Assembly: GCF_003202205.1 (NCBI RefSeq)
Contig: NZ_PDOG01000004.1
Location: 524,641 to 588,640, forward strand
Direction: 5' to 3'
Length of the DNA: 64,000 nt
Source: Halomonas sp. LBP4
Lineage (GTDB): Bacteria > Pseudomonadota > Gammaproteobacteria > Pseudomonadales > Halomonadaceae
A program made the position numbers and the translations under genes. This document shows positions 25,551-33,358 of the stretch, piece after piece. The first letter of the stretch is position 1; every line of letters begins with the position of its first letter. The notes below the pieces were generated by a model. The model worked only from the letters and a program-made list of their open reading frames with translations, searched no databases and had not been told where the DNA came from.

Positions 25551-26653
25551 GCGTCTATATCACCAGCACCGGGCACTATCTGCCGGGCGACCCCGTGGAC
25601 AACGAACGGATCGAGGCGGTGCTCGGCCTGGTCAACGGCAAGCCGAGCCGCCTCAAGCGTCGGATCCTGCAGTCCAACGGCATCCGGCAGCGCCACTACG
25701 CCATCGATGCCGACCACAACACCACCATCAGCAATAGCGAAATGGCGGCGCGTGCCGGTCAGGCGTGTCTCGACCAGGGTTACCTGGGCAAGTCGCGGCT
25801 CGACATGCTGAGCGTGGCCACCAGCCAGGGCGACCTGGTGCTGCCCGGTTTCGGCAGCATGGTGCAGGCGCAGCTGGGCGTGTCCGGCGTGGAGCTGCAC
25901 AGCAGCCACGGCATCTGCTCGAGCAGCATGATGGCGCTGAAGGCCGCCTACACCGGCCTCAAGGCCGGCGAGCACGCCAACGCCCTGGTGGTCGCCAGCG
26001 AGCTGGCGTCGCGCCTGTTCAAGGCCAGCCGCTACGAGGCGGTGGCGGAGGAGGTCGATTTCAATGCCGAGTTCCTGCGCTGGATGCTGTCGGACGGCGC
26101 GGGTGCCCTGCTGCTGGAAAACGTCCCGCGCCAGCGCTGCTTTCGCATCGACTGGATTCGCGGGTTCTCCCACGCCGATGCCTATCCGGTGTGCATGAGC
26201 GTCGGCCAGGCGGCCGCCGCCGGCGAGGCCAGGAGCTGGCAGGACTTCCCCACCTACGCCGAGGCGGAGGCCGCCGGGGCCCTGCTGATCCGCCAGGATG
26301 TCCGCCTGCTCGACAACATCGTCAAGCTCGGCGTCGACGGGCTGCTGCGGCTGATCGACGAGGGGCGGGTCGAGGTGGACAGGGTCGACCATGTGCTCTG
26401 CCATTATTCGTCGCACTATTTCCGCGGCAGGATCTTCGACATGTTGACCCAGGCCGGGGCGGCCATTCCCGAAGCGAAGTGGTACACCAACCTCTATACC
26501 CGGGGAAATACCGGCTGCGCCTCGCTGTTCATCATGCTCGACGAGTTCCGCCGCACCCGGCCCTACCGGGCCGGGGACACCCTCCTGTGCATGGTGCCGG
26601 AGAGCGGCCGGTTCAATAACGTCTACATGCAACTGACGGTCGTGGAGGAGTAG
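25547..26653 (+). CDS. KAS III-like 3-oxoacyl-ACP synthase (FabH/OleA superfamily)
   Basis: The 368-residue thiolase-fold enzyme has an intact Cys-His-Asn triad: C124 in HGICSSS, H286 in CHYSSHYF and N321 in RGNTGCAS. It would catalyse decarboxylative or head-to-head condensation of an acyl donor. Compared with FabH it is about 50 residues longer, with an insertion around residues 160-245. The GTG start overlaps the upstream stop (GTGA). A longer in-frame start exists but lies within the previous gene. With an HDO oxidase as next gene, a secondary metabolite is more likely than fatty-acid initiation. Confidence 0.85.
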   Translation: MSVYITSTGHYLPGDPVDNERIEAVLGLVNGKPSRLKRRILQSNGIRQRHYAIDADHNTTISNSEMAARAGQACLDQGYLGKSRLDMLSVATSQGDLVLPGFGSMVQAQLGVSGVELHSSHGICSSSMMALKAAYTGLKAGEHANALVVASELASRLFKASRYEAVAEEVDFNAEFLRWMLSDGAGALLLENVPRQRCFRIDWIRGFSHADAYPVCMSVGQAAAAGEARSWQDFPTYAEAEAAGALLIRQDVRLLDNIVKLGVDGLLRLIDEGRVEVDRVDHVLCHYSSHYFRGRIFDMLTQAGAAIPEAKWYTNLYTRGNTGCASLFIMLDEFRRTRPYRAGDTLLCMVPESGRFNNVYMQLTVVEE

Positions 26654-26655
26654 CC

Positions 26656-27339
26656 ATGGAAAGCAAGGTCACCACCCGGGTGGGGCAGGAGTGTCTTCAG
26701 GGCCTGATGCGCGTCTGGTTCGATTTCGAGCGCCAGCTGGGCCGGGTGCCGGTGATCCAGCGTCTGGAGCGCGGCAGGTTCACCCGGGCGGACTACCGCA
26801 CCCTGTTGCTGCATCTGCGCCAGCAGGTGGTCGAAGGGGCACGCTGGATCACCCGCGGGGCCTCGAGTTTCGACCGCGACTTCGCCGATGTGCGCTCGGA
26901 GGTGATCGGCCACGCCCGGGAGGAGCACCGCGACTACGAGATGCTGGAAGCCGACTTCGTCGCCGCGGGCGGTGAGCCGGACGAGATCCGGGAAGCGCAG
27001 CGCAATGCCGGCAGCGAGGCGCTGCACGCCTTCATGATGTACCGCGCCAGCCAGCCCAACCCCGTCGACCTGATCGGCGCCATGTGGATCATCGAGGGGC
27101 TGGGCCAGAAGATGGCCGGTGACTGGGCCCGACGGATCGACGAGGCCACCGACGGCGATGGCCGTTACACCCGCTTCATGCGCTACCACGGCGAGAACGA
27201 CGACGCCCACCTGGACAAGCTCTACGCATTGATCGACCGGGTGTGCCGCACGCAGCGCGACCTGCGGTCGATCCTGCGCACCGCACGGGTGGTGGCGCGG
27301 CTCTATGCCCTGCAGCTGGAGGAGATCGACCATGGATGA
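26656..27339 (+). CDS. Heme-oxygenase-like diiron oxidase (HDO)
   Basis: The 227-residue all-helical protein carries a full HDO-type ligand set: E60 (QQVVEGARW), E90-H91 (HAREEHRDY), E147 (WIIEGLGQ), and H178, D182 and H185 in the HxxxDxxH motif. HDOs such as UndA, BesC and SznF use two irons and O2 to cleave or oxidise acyl, amino-acid or N-containing substrates. It starts 2 bp after the ketosynthase stop. Annotation pipelines would call it an 'iron-containing redox enzyme' or heme oxygenase. The missing proximal heme-His pattern and the extra carboxylates favour diiron chemistry. The substrate is unknown. Confidence 0.75.
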   Translation: MESKVTTRVGQECLQGLMRVWFDFERQLGRVPVIQRLERGRFTRADYRTLLLHLRQQVVEGARWITRGASSFDRDFADVRSEVIGHAREEHRDYEMLEADFVAAGGEPDEIREAQRNAGSEALHAFMMYRASQPNPVDLIGAMWIIEGLGQKMAGDWARRIDEATDGDGRYTRFMRYHGENDDAHLDKLYALIDRVCRTQRDLRSILRTARVVARLYALQLEEIDHG

Positions 27340-28183
27340 CACCGGGAACAGGCCCCGCAGCCCCTTCCTGCGGGCCCTGGCAGTCGACGACTCCCTGCCC
27401 ATCGAACCCGAGGCGGTGCGGCTGTGGCTGAACGATATCGAGACCCCGACGCGCTGGTCGCTGCGCCCGCTGCTGCAGTTCCTGCTGGCGATGCTGCTGC
27501 ACCTGATCTGGTTCGTGAAGCGCCTGCCGCTGCCCCAGTTCCGCGCCCATGGGCTGCTGCAGCGACTGATCTGCGCCTTCTGCACCCACTTCGTCAGCCC
27601 GCACGCCAACCGGCTGATCCTGCGCCACTTCGCCACCGAATCCAATATCCTCAACTTCCTCATCGACAACAGCGAGGAGCTCGAGGTCGAACCCCTGACG
27701 CTCTACCCCACCGGTATCGACGACATGCTCGACGCCAGCTTCGTCAAGCACGACCAGGAGCTGTTCCGGGTCATCGAGGAACTGGGCCACTGGCGGCCTC
27801 CCGCGGCGCCGCTGTCGCCGCACGCCATCAGCTGGCGGCACTGGCGCCCGCTGGAGGGGGAGGCTGGCGAGACGCCGCGCAAGCGCACCCAGGTGCTGGA
27901 CTTCGAGAGCGCCCACGCGCTGTTCATGTGCCTGTTCTGCCTGCTGCTGACCCGCGAGGAGTACCGTGATGCCATCAACGGCTTCAATCTCGACCAGTCG
28001 ATCGCGATCCGCATCGGCCAGTTGATCGGCGACCCGAGCCTGGCCGAGATGGCCTACAACAAGTACCCGCACTACCTGGTCGGCCCCTGGAACCTGAGCC
28101 AGCGCTTCCTGATGCACGGCTTCTTCACCGAGTACCTCTACGCGCGGCTGGAGCGGTTGCGGTGTCGAGGGGCGTTGGTCTGA
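27332..28183 (+). CDS. Conserved protein of unknown function, last gene of the KAS III/HDO operon
   Basis: The 283-residue protein overlaps the HDO gene by 8 bp. It has one amphipathic or membrane-touching helix (about residues 40-65, LLQFLLAMLLHLIWFVKRL) and a second hydrophobic segment (about 200-215, LFMCLFCLLLTREEY). Between them lie HFATESNILNFLIDN, several conserved-looking histidines (HRF/H-rich around 75-95) and KHDQELFRVIEELG. I do not recognise the fold; it resembles proteins annotated only as domains of unknown function (DUF6999-like, from memory). Fixed association with the ketosynthase and oxidase suggests a substrate-carrying or accessory role. Confidence 0.6.
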   Translation: MDDTGNRPRSPFLRALAVDDSLPIEPEAVRLWLNDIETPTRWSLRPLLQFLLAMLLHLIWFVKRLPLPQFRAHGLLQRLICAFCTHFVSPHANRLILRHFATESNILNFLIDNSEELEVEPLTLYPTGIDDMLDASFVKHDQELFRVIEELGHWRPPAAPLSPHAISWRHWRPLEGEAGETPRKRTQVLDFESAHALFMCLFCLLLTREEYRDAINGFNLDQSIAIRIGQLIGDPSLAEMAYNKYPHYLVGPWNLSQRFLMHGFFTEYLYARLERLRCRGALV

Positions 28184-28290
28184 TTGTCGCTCTACAGTCT
28201 GATAGCGCATGGTTCCCGAGCGTCCGGTACGCTGCTAGCGTAACGACACCGGCTTGTTGCCTCGTTTGTCACGTCGAAGGAGTGACCAAG

Positions 28291-28920
28291 ATGATCACGC
28301 TGTACGGCTTTCCCTCGTCCCGTTCGCTGCGGGTGGCCTGGACCCTCGAGGAGCTGGGGCTCGAGTATGACTACCATCATGTCGACATGATGGCCGGCGA
28401 GGGGCAGGGCGAGGCGCACCTGGTGCGCCATCCCGACGGCAAGGTGCCGGTGCTTCAGGATGGCGAGCTGACGCTGTTCGAGTCCTCGGCGATCTGTCGC
28501 TACCTGGCCGAACGCCATGGCGAGCCGGGCGGCTTGCTGCCGGCCTCGGTCGAGGACCGGGCCCGGGTCGATCAGTGGCTGAGCTTCGTGATCGGCGAGC
28601 TCGAACAACCGCTCTGGACCCAGGCCAAGCACACGTTCGCCCTGCCGAGCGAGCAGCGGGTGCCGGCGGTGCTGCCCACCGCGGCCTGGGAGTTCCAGCG
28701 GGCCCTGGCGGCGCTGGAGCGGCGCTTCGACGGCGAGGGCTGGCTGGTGGGGGAGCGCTTTACCGTGGCGGACCTGCTGATGGGCCATACCCTGAGCTGG
28801 GGCGTGAAGTTCAAGCACCGCCTGCCGGAGTCGCTGGTGGCCTATCGCCAACGCTGCGTGTCGCGGCCTGCGCTGGCCAGGGCCGTCGAGCGTGAGCAGC
28901 AGGCGGCCGGGGTGGCGTGA
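28291..28920 (+). CDS. Glutathione S-transferase family protein
   Basis: The 209-residue protein has a thioredoxin-like GST N-domain (about residues 1-78). FPSSRSLRVAWTLEELG, KVPVLQDG with the cis-Pro and FESSAICRYLAE for glutathione contact are all visible. It also has a helical C-domain (about 90-205) with GERFTVADLLMGHTL. Ser at the usual catalytic position suggests the beta- or zeta-like bacterial class. GAAGGAG precedes the ATG. It is probably involved in detoxification or thiol chemistry in the cytoplasm. It is separated by about 107 bp from the preceding operon and is not clearly part of it. Confidence 0.88.
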   Translation: MITLYGFPSSRSLRVAWTLEELGLEYDYHHVDMMAGEGQGEAHLVRHPDGKVPVLQDGELTLFESSAICRYLAERHGEPGGLLPASVEDRARVDQWLSFVIGELEQPLWTQAKHTFALPSEQRVPAVLPTAAWEFQRALAALERRFDGEGWLVGERFTVADLLMGHTLSWGVKFKHRLPESLVAYRQRCVSRPALARAVEREQQAAGVA

Positions 28921-28926
28921 GGCGCC

Positions 28927-29598
28927 TCAGGCCTCGAAGGGCAGCACGGCGGCGTAGATCGCGAAATAGTGACAGGTGCTGCCACCGAGGACGAACAGGT
29001 GCCAGATGGCGTGGTTGAAGGGGATCGCCTGGATCGCATAGAAGACCACGCCGAGGGTATAGGTGATGCCGCCGGCGACCAGCAGGGCGATGCCGGTCGA
29101 CGAGAGGCTCGCCGCCAGCTCGTCGCCGGCGAAGACGACCAGCCAGCCCATCACCAGATAGATCGTCACGCGCAGCACGGCGAAGCGGTGGGGCCAGAGC
29201 AGCTTGCAGGCGATGCCGCCCAGCGCCAGGGACCAGACGATGGCGAACAGGGTCCAGCCGGTGGTGCCGCGCATGTTGACCAGCAGGAAGGGGGTGTAGG
29301 TGCCGGCGATCAACAGGTAGATGGCGCAGTGGTCGAGCAGCTGGAACAGGCGCTTCAGCCGCGGGTGGCGGACGCCGTGGTAGAGGGTCGAGGAGGTATA
29401 GAGCAGCACCAGGGTGGTGCCATAGAGGCTGATGCCGACGATCTTCCAGGGGTCGATCTGGGCGCCCAGGCTGGCCAGGACGATCAGCACCGTGCCTCCG
29501 GCCAGGCTGAGGACGGCGCCGATGCCGTGGCTGATGCTGTGCAGCAACTCCTCGATGACGCCGTAGTGGTGCTCGCCTCGCGACGTTGGGGGAGTCAT
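28927..29598 (-). CDS. Hemolysin III / PAQR family membrane protein
   Basis: The 223-residue seven-helix protein has the family's metal-site residues: SHGIGAV near residue 22 (H), STLYHGVRHP near 72, LDHCAIYLLIAGTYTPFLL near 88-106 (D/H) and a C-terminal FNHAIWHLFVLGGSTCHYF (H...H). These place it with YqfA/hemolysin III proteins, likely zinc-dependent membrane hydrolases or stress proteins rather than true hemolysins. I start at the ATG preceded by GGAGGAGA. An upstream ATG overlaps that site. Confidence 0.88.
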   Translation of the reverse strand: MTPPTSRGEHHYGVIEELLHSISHGIGAVLSLAGGTVLIVLASLGAQIDPWKIVGISLYGTTLVLLYTSSTLYHGVRHPRLKRLFQLLDHCAIYLLIAGTYTPFLLVNMRGTTGWTLFAIVWSLALGGIACKLLWPHRFAVLRVTIYLVMGWLVVFAGDELAASLSSTGIALLVAGGITYTLGVVFYAIQAIPFNHAIWHLFVLGGSTCHYFAIYAAVLPFEA

Positions 29599-29645
29599 GG
29601 GGGTCTCCTCCATGATCCGGAGTGGCCCCGACACCGGCCATCGGT

Positions 29646-30281
29646 TCAGGGCTTGCGTTCGATATCCACGTCACTGGCCTGGGTGAAGTCGCCCAACGCC
29701 ATCATGTGGCCGAGCTTGCCGGCCTTGGTGGACAGATACTGTTCGTTATGAGGGTTGAGACCCGTGGTCAGCGGTACTCGTTCCGCCACGGTGACCCCGG
29801 CCTTGGTCAGGGCATCGACCTTGCGCGGGTTGTTGGTCATCAGCCGGAGGCCGCTGACGCCCAGGTGGTCGAGCATCGGGACGCAGAGGTCGTAGCGGCG
29901 CAGGTCGGCGCCGAAGCCCAGCTGCTCGTTGGCCTCGACGGTGTCGGCGCCCTGGTCCTGCAGGTGGTAGGCGCGGATCTTGTTGAGCAGGCCGATGCCG
30001 CGGCCCTCCTGACGCAGGTAGAGCAGCACGCCGCGCCCTTCGTCGGCGATGCGCTTGAGCGCCTCCTGCAACTGGTAGCCGCAGTCGCAGCGCATCGAGA
30101 ACAGCGCGTCTCCCGTCAGGCACTCGGAGTGCACCCGTCCCAGAACCGGCTCGCCATCGGCCACATCACCCAGCGTCAGGGCGATATGATCCTTGCCGGT
30201 GGCCTCGTCTTCGAAGCCATGCATGGTGAAGGTGGCCCAGGGGGTGGGCAGCCGGGAGGCGGCGATGAATCGGATCGTCAC
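29646..30281 (-). CDS. ribA: GTP cyclohydrolase II
   Basis: The 211-residue enzyme opens GTP to the first riboflavin precursor. Zn ligands are seen in [17 protein letters not shown] (Cys54/65/67-type triad), and [17 protein letters not shown] and TNNPRKV are family signatures. A GTG start is preceded by GAGGTT. It is a stand-alone RibA not fused to RibB. It is divergent from hemE. Confidence 0.95.
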   Translation of the reverse strand: MTIRFIAASRLPTPWATFTMHGFEDEATGKDHIALTLGDVADGEPVLGRVHSECLTGDALFSMRCDCGYQLQEALKRIADEGRGVLLYLRQEGRGIGLLNKIRAYHLQDQGADTVEANEQLGFGADLRRYDLCVPMLDHLGVSGLRLMTNNPRKVDALTKAGVTVAERVPLTTGLNPHNEQYLSTKAGKLGHMMALGDFTQASDVDIERKP

Positions 30282-30437
30282 GGGTAACCTCGGTGTCAGA
30301 CCACGGCAGTGCCGGCAGGTGGAGCGCCATTCTAGCAGGAAGGCGCGACGGGCTCACGGTTGTCGCCCGGGTCGCGATGTCCGGGGGCCGATGTTCGGGT
30401 ACAATGAGGCCCACATTTTCCGTGGATAACCGCCCGC

Positions 30438-31514
30438 ATGGAACTCAAGAACGATCGCTTTCTGCGCGCCCTGGCGCGTCAGCCGGTGGACCGCACGCCG
30501 GTGTGGATGATGCGCCAGGCCGGCCGCTACCTGCCGGAGTACCGCGCCACCCGCGCCGCGGCCGGTGACTTCATGGACCTCTGCCGCAACCACGAGCTCG
30601 CCTGCGAGGTCACCCTGCAGCCGCTGGAGCGCTACCCGCTGGATGCGGCCATCCTGTTCTCGGACATCCTGACCATCCCCGATGCCATGGGGCTGGGGCT
30701 CTACTTCGAGACCGGCGAGGGCCCGAAATTCCGCAAGCCGGTGCGCACCACCGCGGACGTCGAGGCGCTGGCCGTTCCCGATGCCGAGCGTGACCTGGAC
30801 TACGTGATGCGGGCGGTTTCCACCATCCGCCGCGAGCTGAACGGCCGCGTGCCGCTGATCGGCTTCTCCGGCAGCCCCTGGACGCTGGCCACCTACATGG
30901 TCGAGGGCAGCTCGAGCAAGGACTTCCGCCACGTCAAGGCGATGCTCTACGACACGCCGGACACCATGCACCAGCTGCTCGATACGCTGGCCCATGCGGT
31001 CACCGACTACCTGAATGCCCAGATCCGTGCCGGCGCCCAGGCCGTGCAGATCTTCGACACCTGGGGCGGCGTGCTCTCCACGCCGGCCTACCTGGAGTTC
31101 TCGCTGCGCTACATGGAGCAGATCGTCGCCGGCCTGATCCGCGATCACGAGGGCAAGCGCGTGCCGGTGATCCTGTTCACCAAGAACGGCGGGCAGTGGC
31201 TCGAGGACATGGCCACGGCCGGGGCCGATGCCCTGGGGCTGGACTGGACCACGGAGCTCTCCGAGGCGCGGGCCCGGGTCGGGCACCGCGTCGCCCTGCA
31301 GGGCAACCTGGACCCCAACGTGCTGTTCGCCCGCCCCACGGCCATCCGTGCCGAGGTGGCGCGCACCCTCGACAGCTTCGGGGCGGGGCCGGGGCACGTC
31401 TTCAACCTGGGCCATGGCATCAGCCAGTTCACCGACCCGGACCGTGTCACGGCCTTCATGGAGGCCCTGCACGAGCTGAGCCCGGCTTACCATCGCCAGA
31501 TCCAGCATGGCTGA
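30438..31514 (+). CDS. hemE: Uroporphyrinogen decarboxylase
   Basis: The 358-residue TIM-barrel enzyme begins [34 protein letters not shown], the family's N-terminal signature, with the catalytic Asp in [15 protein letters not shown] (about 78) and [17 protein letters not shown] (about 140). It removes four carboxyl groups from uroporphyrinogen III to give coproporphyrinogen III. A TACAAT box lies about 33 bp upstream. Its stop overlaps the VanZ-like gene by 8 bp. Confidence 0.96.
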   Translation: MELKNDRFLRALARQPVDRTPVWMMRQAGRYLPEYRATRAAAGDFMDLCRNHELACEVTLQPLERYPLDAAILFSDILTIPDAMGLGLYFETGEGPKFRKPVRTTADVEALAVPDAERDLDYVMRAVSTIRRELNGRVPLIGFSGSPWTLATYMVEGSSSKDFRHVKAMLYDTPDTMHQLLDTLAHAVTDYLNAQIRAGAQAVQIFDTWGGVLSTPAYLEFSLRYMEQIVAGLIRDHEGKRVPVILFTKNGGQWLEDMATAGADALGLDWTTELSEARARVGHRVALQGNLDPNVLFARPTAIRAEVARTLDSFGAGPGHVFNLGHGISQFTDPDRVTAFMEALHELSPAYHRQIQHG

Positions 31515-31887
31515 GTGGTGGCGACGGCTGGCCTGGGGTGAGGATAGAAAGTGGCGCCGCCTGTGGGCGGCGCTGGCCGTTCTGGGGGCGATCGCCATCG
31601 CGCTGGGCAGCCTGACCCCGGGCAGCGAGATGCCCGACCGCCTGCCCTGGGACAAGGCCAACCACTTCGTCGGCTACGCCGGCCTGGCGGGGCTCATGGG
31701 GCTGGCCGGGGTGCGCCTGCCGATCGCCTTCGCTGTCGCCGTGCTCTACGGCATCGCCATCGAGTATGCCCAGATTCCGGTGCCCGGCCGCAGCGGCGGC
31801 GACGGGCACGACATCCTCGCCAACGGTCTGGGCGCGGCCTTTGCCGTCTTGGTGCTGCACGCCTTGCGCCGCTTGCGGAATCCCTGA
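31507..31887 (+). CDS. VanZ-like membrane protein
   Basis: The 126-residue protein has four short hydrophobic segments and the VanZ-type features [18 protein letters not shown] (about 48-65), [26 protein letters not shown] (about 80-105). VanZ-like domains occur in many small membrane proteins of unknown role. Only some are linked to teicoplanin resistance, and no van genes are present here. Its start lies inside the hemE end, so it is co-translated. Confidence 0.8.
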   Translation: MAEWWRRLAWGEDRKWRRLWAALAVLGAIAIALGSLTPGSEMPDRLPWDKANHFVGYAGLAGLMGLAGVRLPIAFAVAVLYGIAIEYAQIPVPGRSGGDGHDILANGLGAAFAVLVLHALRRLRNP

Positions 31888-31955
31888 CTCCCCGCTGTCA
31901 TCGTCACCTACGGCTCCACCGCCAAGGTTCCGGCATGGGGCACATCGGCAGGCTG

Positions 31956-32456
31956 CTAGAGTCGAGGCTCCCTGGACGAGGGGGCTTCGGCGACGCCGCT
32001 GGCGGCCAGGTCGAGGGTCGGCTCGTTGCTGGCGCTGCGGGGGCGCAGACGCTCGGCGGGGCGCGTCACCCTGGCGTTGCCGAGGATGCCGTCCCCGGTC
32101 TCGAGCGGGCGCGCCTCGCTGGTCCAGGCGGCCTCCTCGGCGTGAACCGCCGGGCGGCGCTCGAAGGAACGGGTGACCACGGCCCCCGGGGCGAAGCCGG
32201 GACGCGGGCCGGCCAGGTGGTGGGGCAGCAACCACAGCTCGGCGAGCAGGCGCAGGCCCACGGCGGCCAGCAGCCAGGCGCCGCCACCCAGCGCGAGCGC
32301 CGGCCAGGCACTGGCCCAGTCGACCGGGGCGAGCCAGGGGGTACGGGGTGCCAGCCACAGGGCGGCGCCGGCGAGCAGGCCGAGCTGCAGCAGCAGGTGG
32401 CAGCTCAGCAGGGTGGCGCGGGCCAGGGGGCGGCGGGGAAACAGCAACTGTCGCAT
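31956..32456 (-). CDS. Small membrane protein of unknown function
   Basis: The 166-residue protein has two adjacent hydrophobic helices (about residues 14-34 and 48-72), followed by a charged, Pro/Ala/Arg-rich cytoplasmic tail without a fold I can name. I start at the ATG preceded by GGGAGGA. Longer frames upstream have no ribosome site and run across a promoter-like spacer. Codon use is native GC-rich. It is convergent with the VanZ-like gene. Confidence 0.55.
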   Translation of the reverse strand: MRQLLFPRRPLARATLLSCHLLLQLGLLAGAALWLAPRTPWLAPVDWASAWPALALGGGAWLLAAVGLRLLAELWLLPHHLAGPRPGFAPGAVVTRSFERRPAVHAEEAAWTSEARPLETGDGILGNARVTRPAERLRPRSASNEPTLDLAASGVAEAPSSREPRL

Positions 32457-32678
32457 CGGGGGTCCTCCCGGAGGATGCACATCGTCATGATGAGTCGGGT
32501 CGGTATCCTTACCGACAAGGCGGAATCCTACCCCAGTTCCGGGCAGGCTGCAGTCACCTCTTGTGACGGCCGCTGCCGGGTTGACCAGCGGGGGTGGGCT
32601 TGCCAATGTTGAATGAGAGGCGAAAGCGTGGTGTCCGGGGTTTGGCTTCGCCCATTCAACCAGCATCAAGGAGTTGCT

Positions 32679-33107
32679 ATGACAACCTATATCGTGGTGG
32701 CCGATGCAGCGCGGGCGCGGATCTTCACCCGCGATGCGCTCAAGCTGGTAGAGCATGACAGCCTGTTGCATGCCGCAGGGCGGTTGCACGAGGGCGACCT
32801 GGTGACCGATAACGGTGCCGATGTCCACGAGTCGATGTCGACGATGTCGCGCTCCTCCGGGGAGGAAAACTCAGCCTCGCAGCATGAAGAGACCATCTTC
32901 GCCAAGGAAGTCGCCGATCGCCTCTACCGGGCCCGGGTCGACAATAGCATGAAGAAGTTGATCATGGTGGCCCCGCCGCGTTTCCTGGGGTTGTTGCGTG
33001 ACAAGCTCGATGGCCCGACCACCAAGCTGGTCATTCACACCCTGTCCAAGGACCTCTCCAAGGCCAGCCTCGGCGATATCCAGGAGGCGGTGAGCGACCT
33101 GCGCTGA
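32679..33107 (+). CDS. Host-attachment-protein family (eRF1/Vms1-like fold)
   Basis: The 142-residue protein starts TTYIVVADAARARIFTRDA, the typical beginning of the bacterial 'host attachment' family. The middle contains the expected FAKEVADRLYRARVDNSMKKLIMVAPPRFLGLLRDKL stretch. The family was named after a plant-associated protein, but it is widespread, and a nucleic-acid or ribosome-linked role is more likely. AAGGAG precedes the ATG. It is a monocistronic gene. Confidence 0.82.
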   Translation: MTTYIVVADAARARIFTRDALKLVEHDSLLHAAGRLHEGDLVTDNGADVHESMSTMSRSSGEENSASQHEETIFAKEVADRLYRARVDNSMKKLIMVAPPRFLGLLRDKLDGPTTKLVIHTLSKDLSKASLGDIQEAVSDLR

Positions 33108-33171
33108 TCGCCCGACGACACCGGGGACGGTAGCCGCGTCCCGGGGGTCAAGTCATCAAGGCATTGTGCCG

Positions 33172-33225
33172 ATAGGGGCATGACGCGGCTTCGCCGCGTC
33201 ACCAAAACGAGAACTCTGCCCCTAT
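33172..33225. repeat. Nested palindrome, REP/RAYT-type
   Basis: An outer stem ATAGGGGCA...TGCCCCTAT encloses an inner perfect hairpin GACGCGGCTTCGCCGCGTC. Read on the other strand it begins ATAGGGGCAGAGTTCTCG, a pattern like the palindromes mobilised by REP-associated tyrosine transposases. It follows the host-attachment gene but lacks a T-run, so it is not an obvious terminator. Confidence 0.5.
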
Positions 33226-33358
33226 TCGTGAGAGCCTTCCATGACGATCTTTCCCCTGACCCTTGCTGTGGCTTGCCCGCCCCGTCTCGACGTCCTTCTC
33301 CTTCCCTGGACGGGCCTTGCCCGAGTCGGCTTCCTCATCCTGAACGAGGAGGCCGGCC

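Noticed and set aside
31507-31887. Teicoplanin resistance from the VanZ-like gene
   Set aside because: Only the domain name suggests it; no van operon is present and such small VanZ-like proteins are widespread in Gram-negative bacteria.
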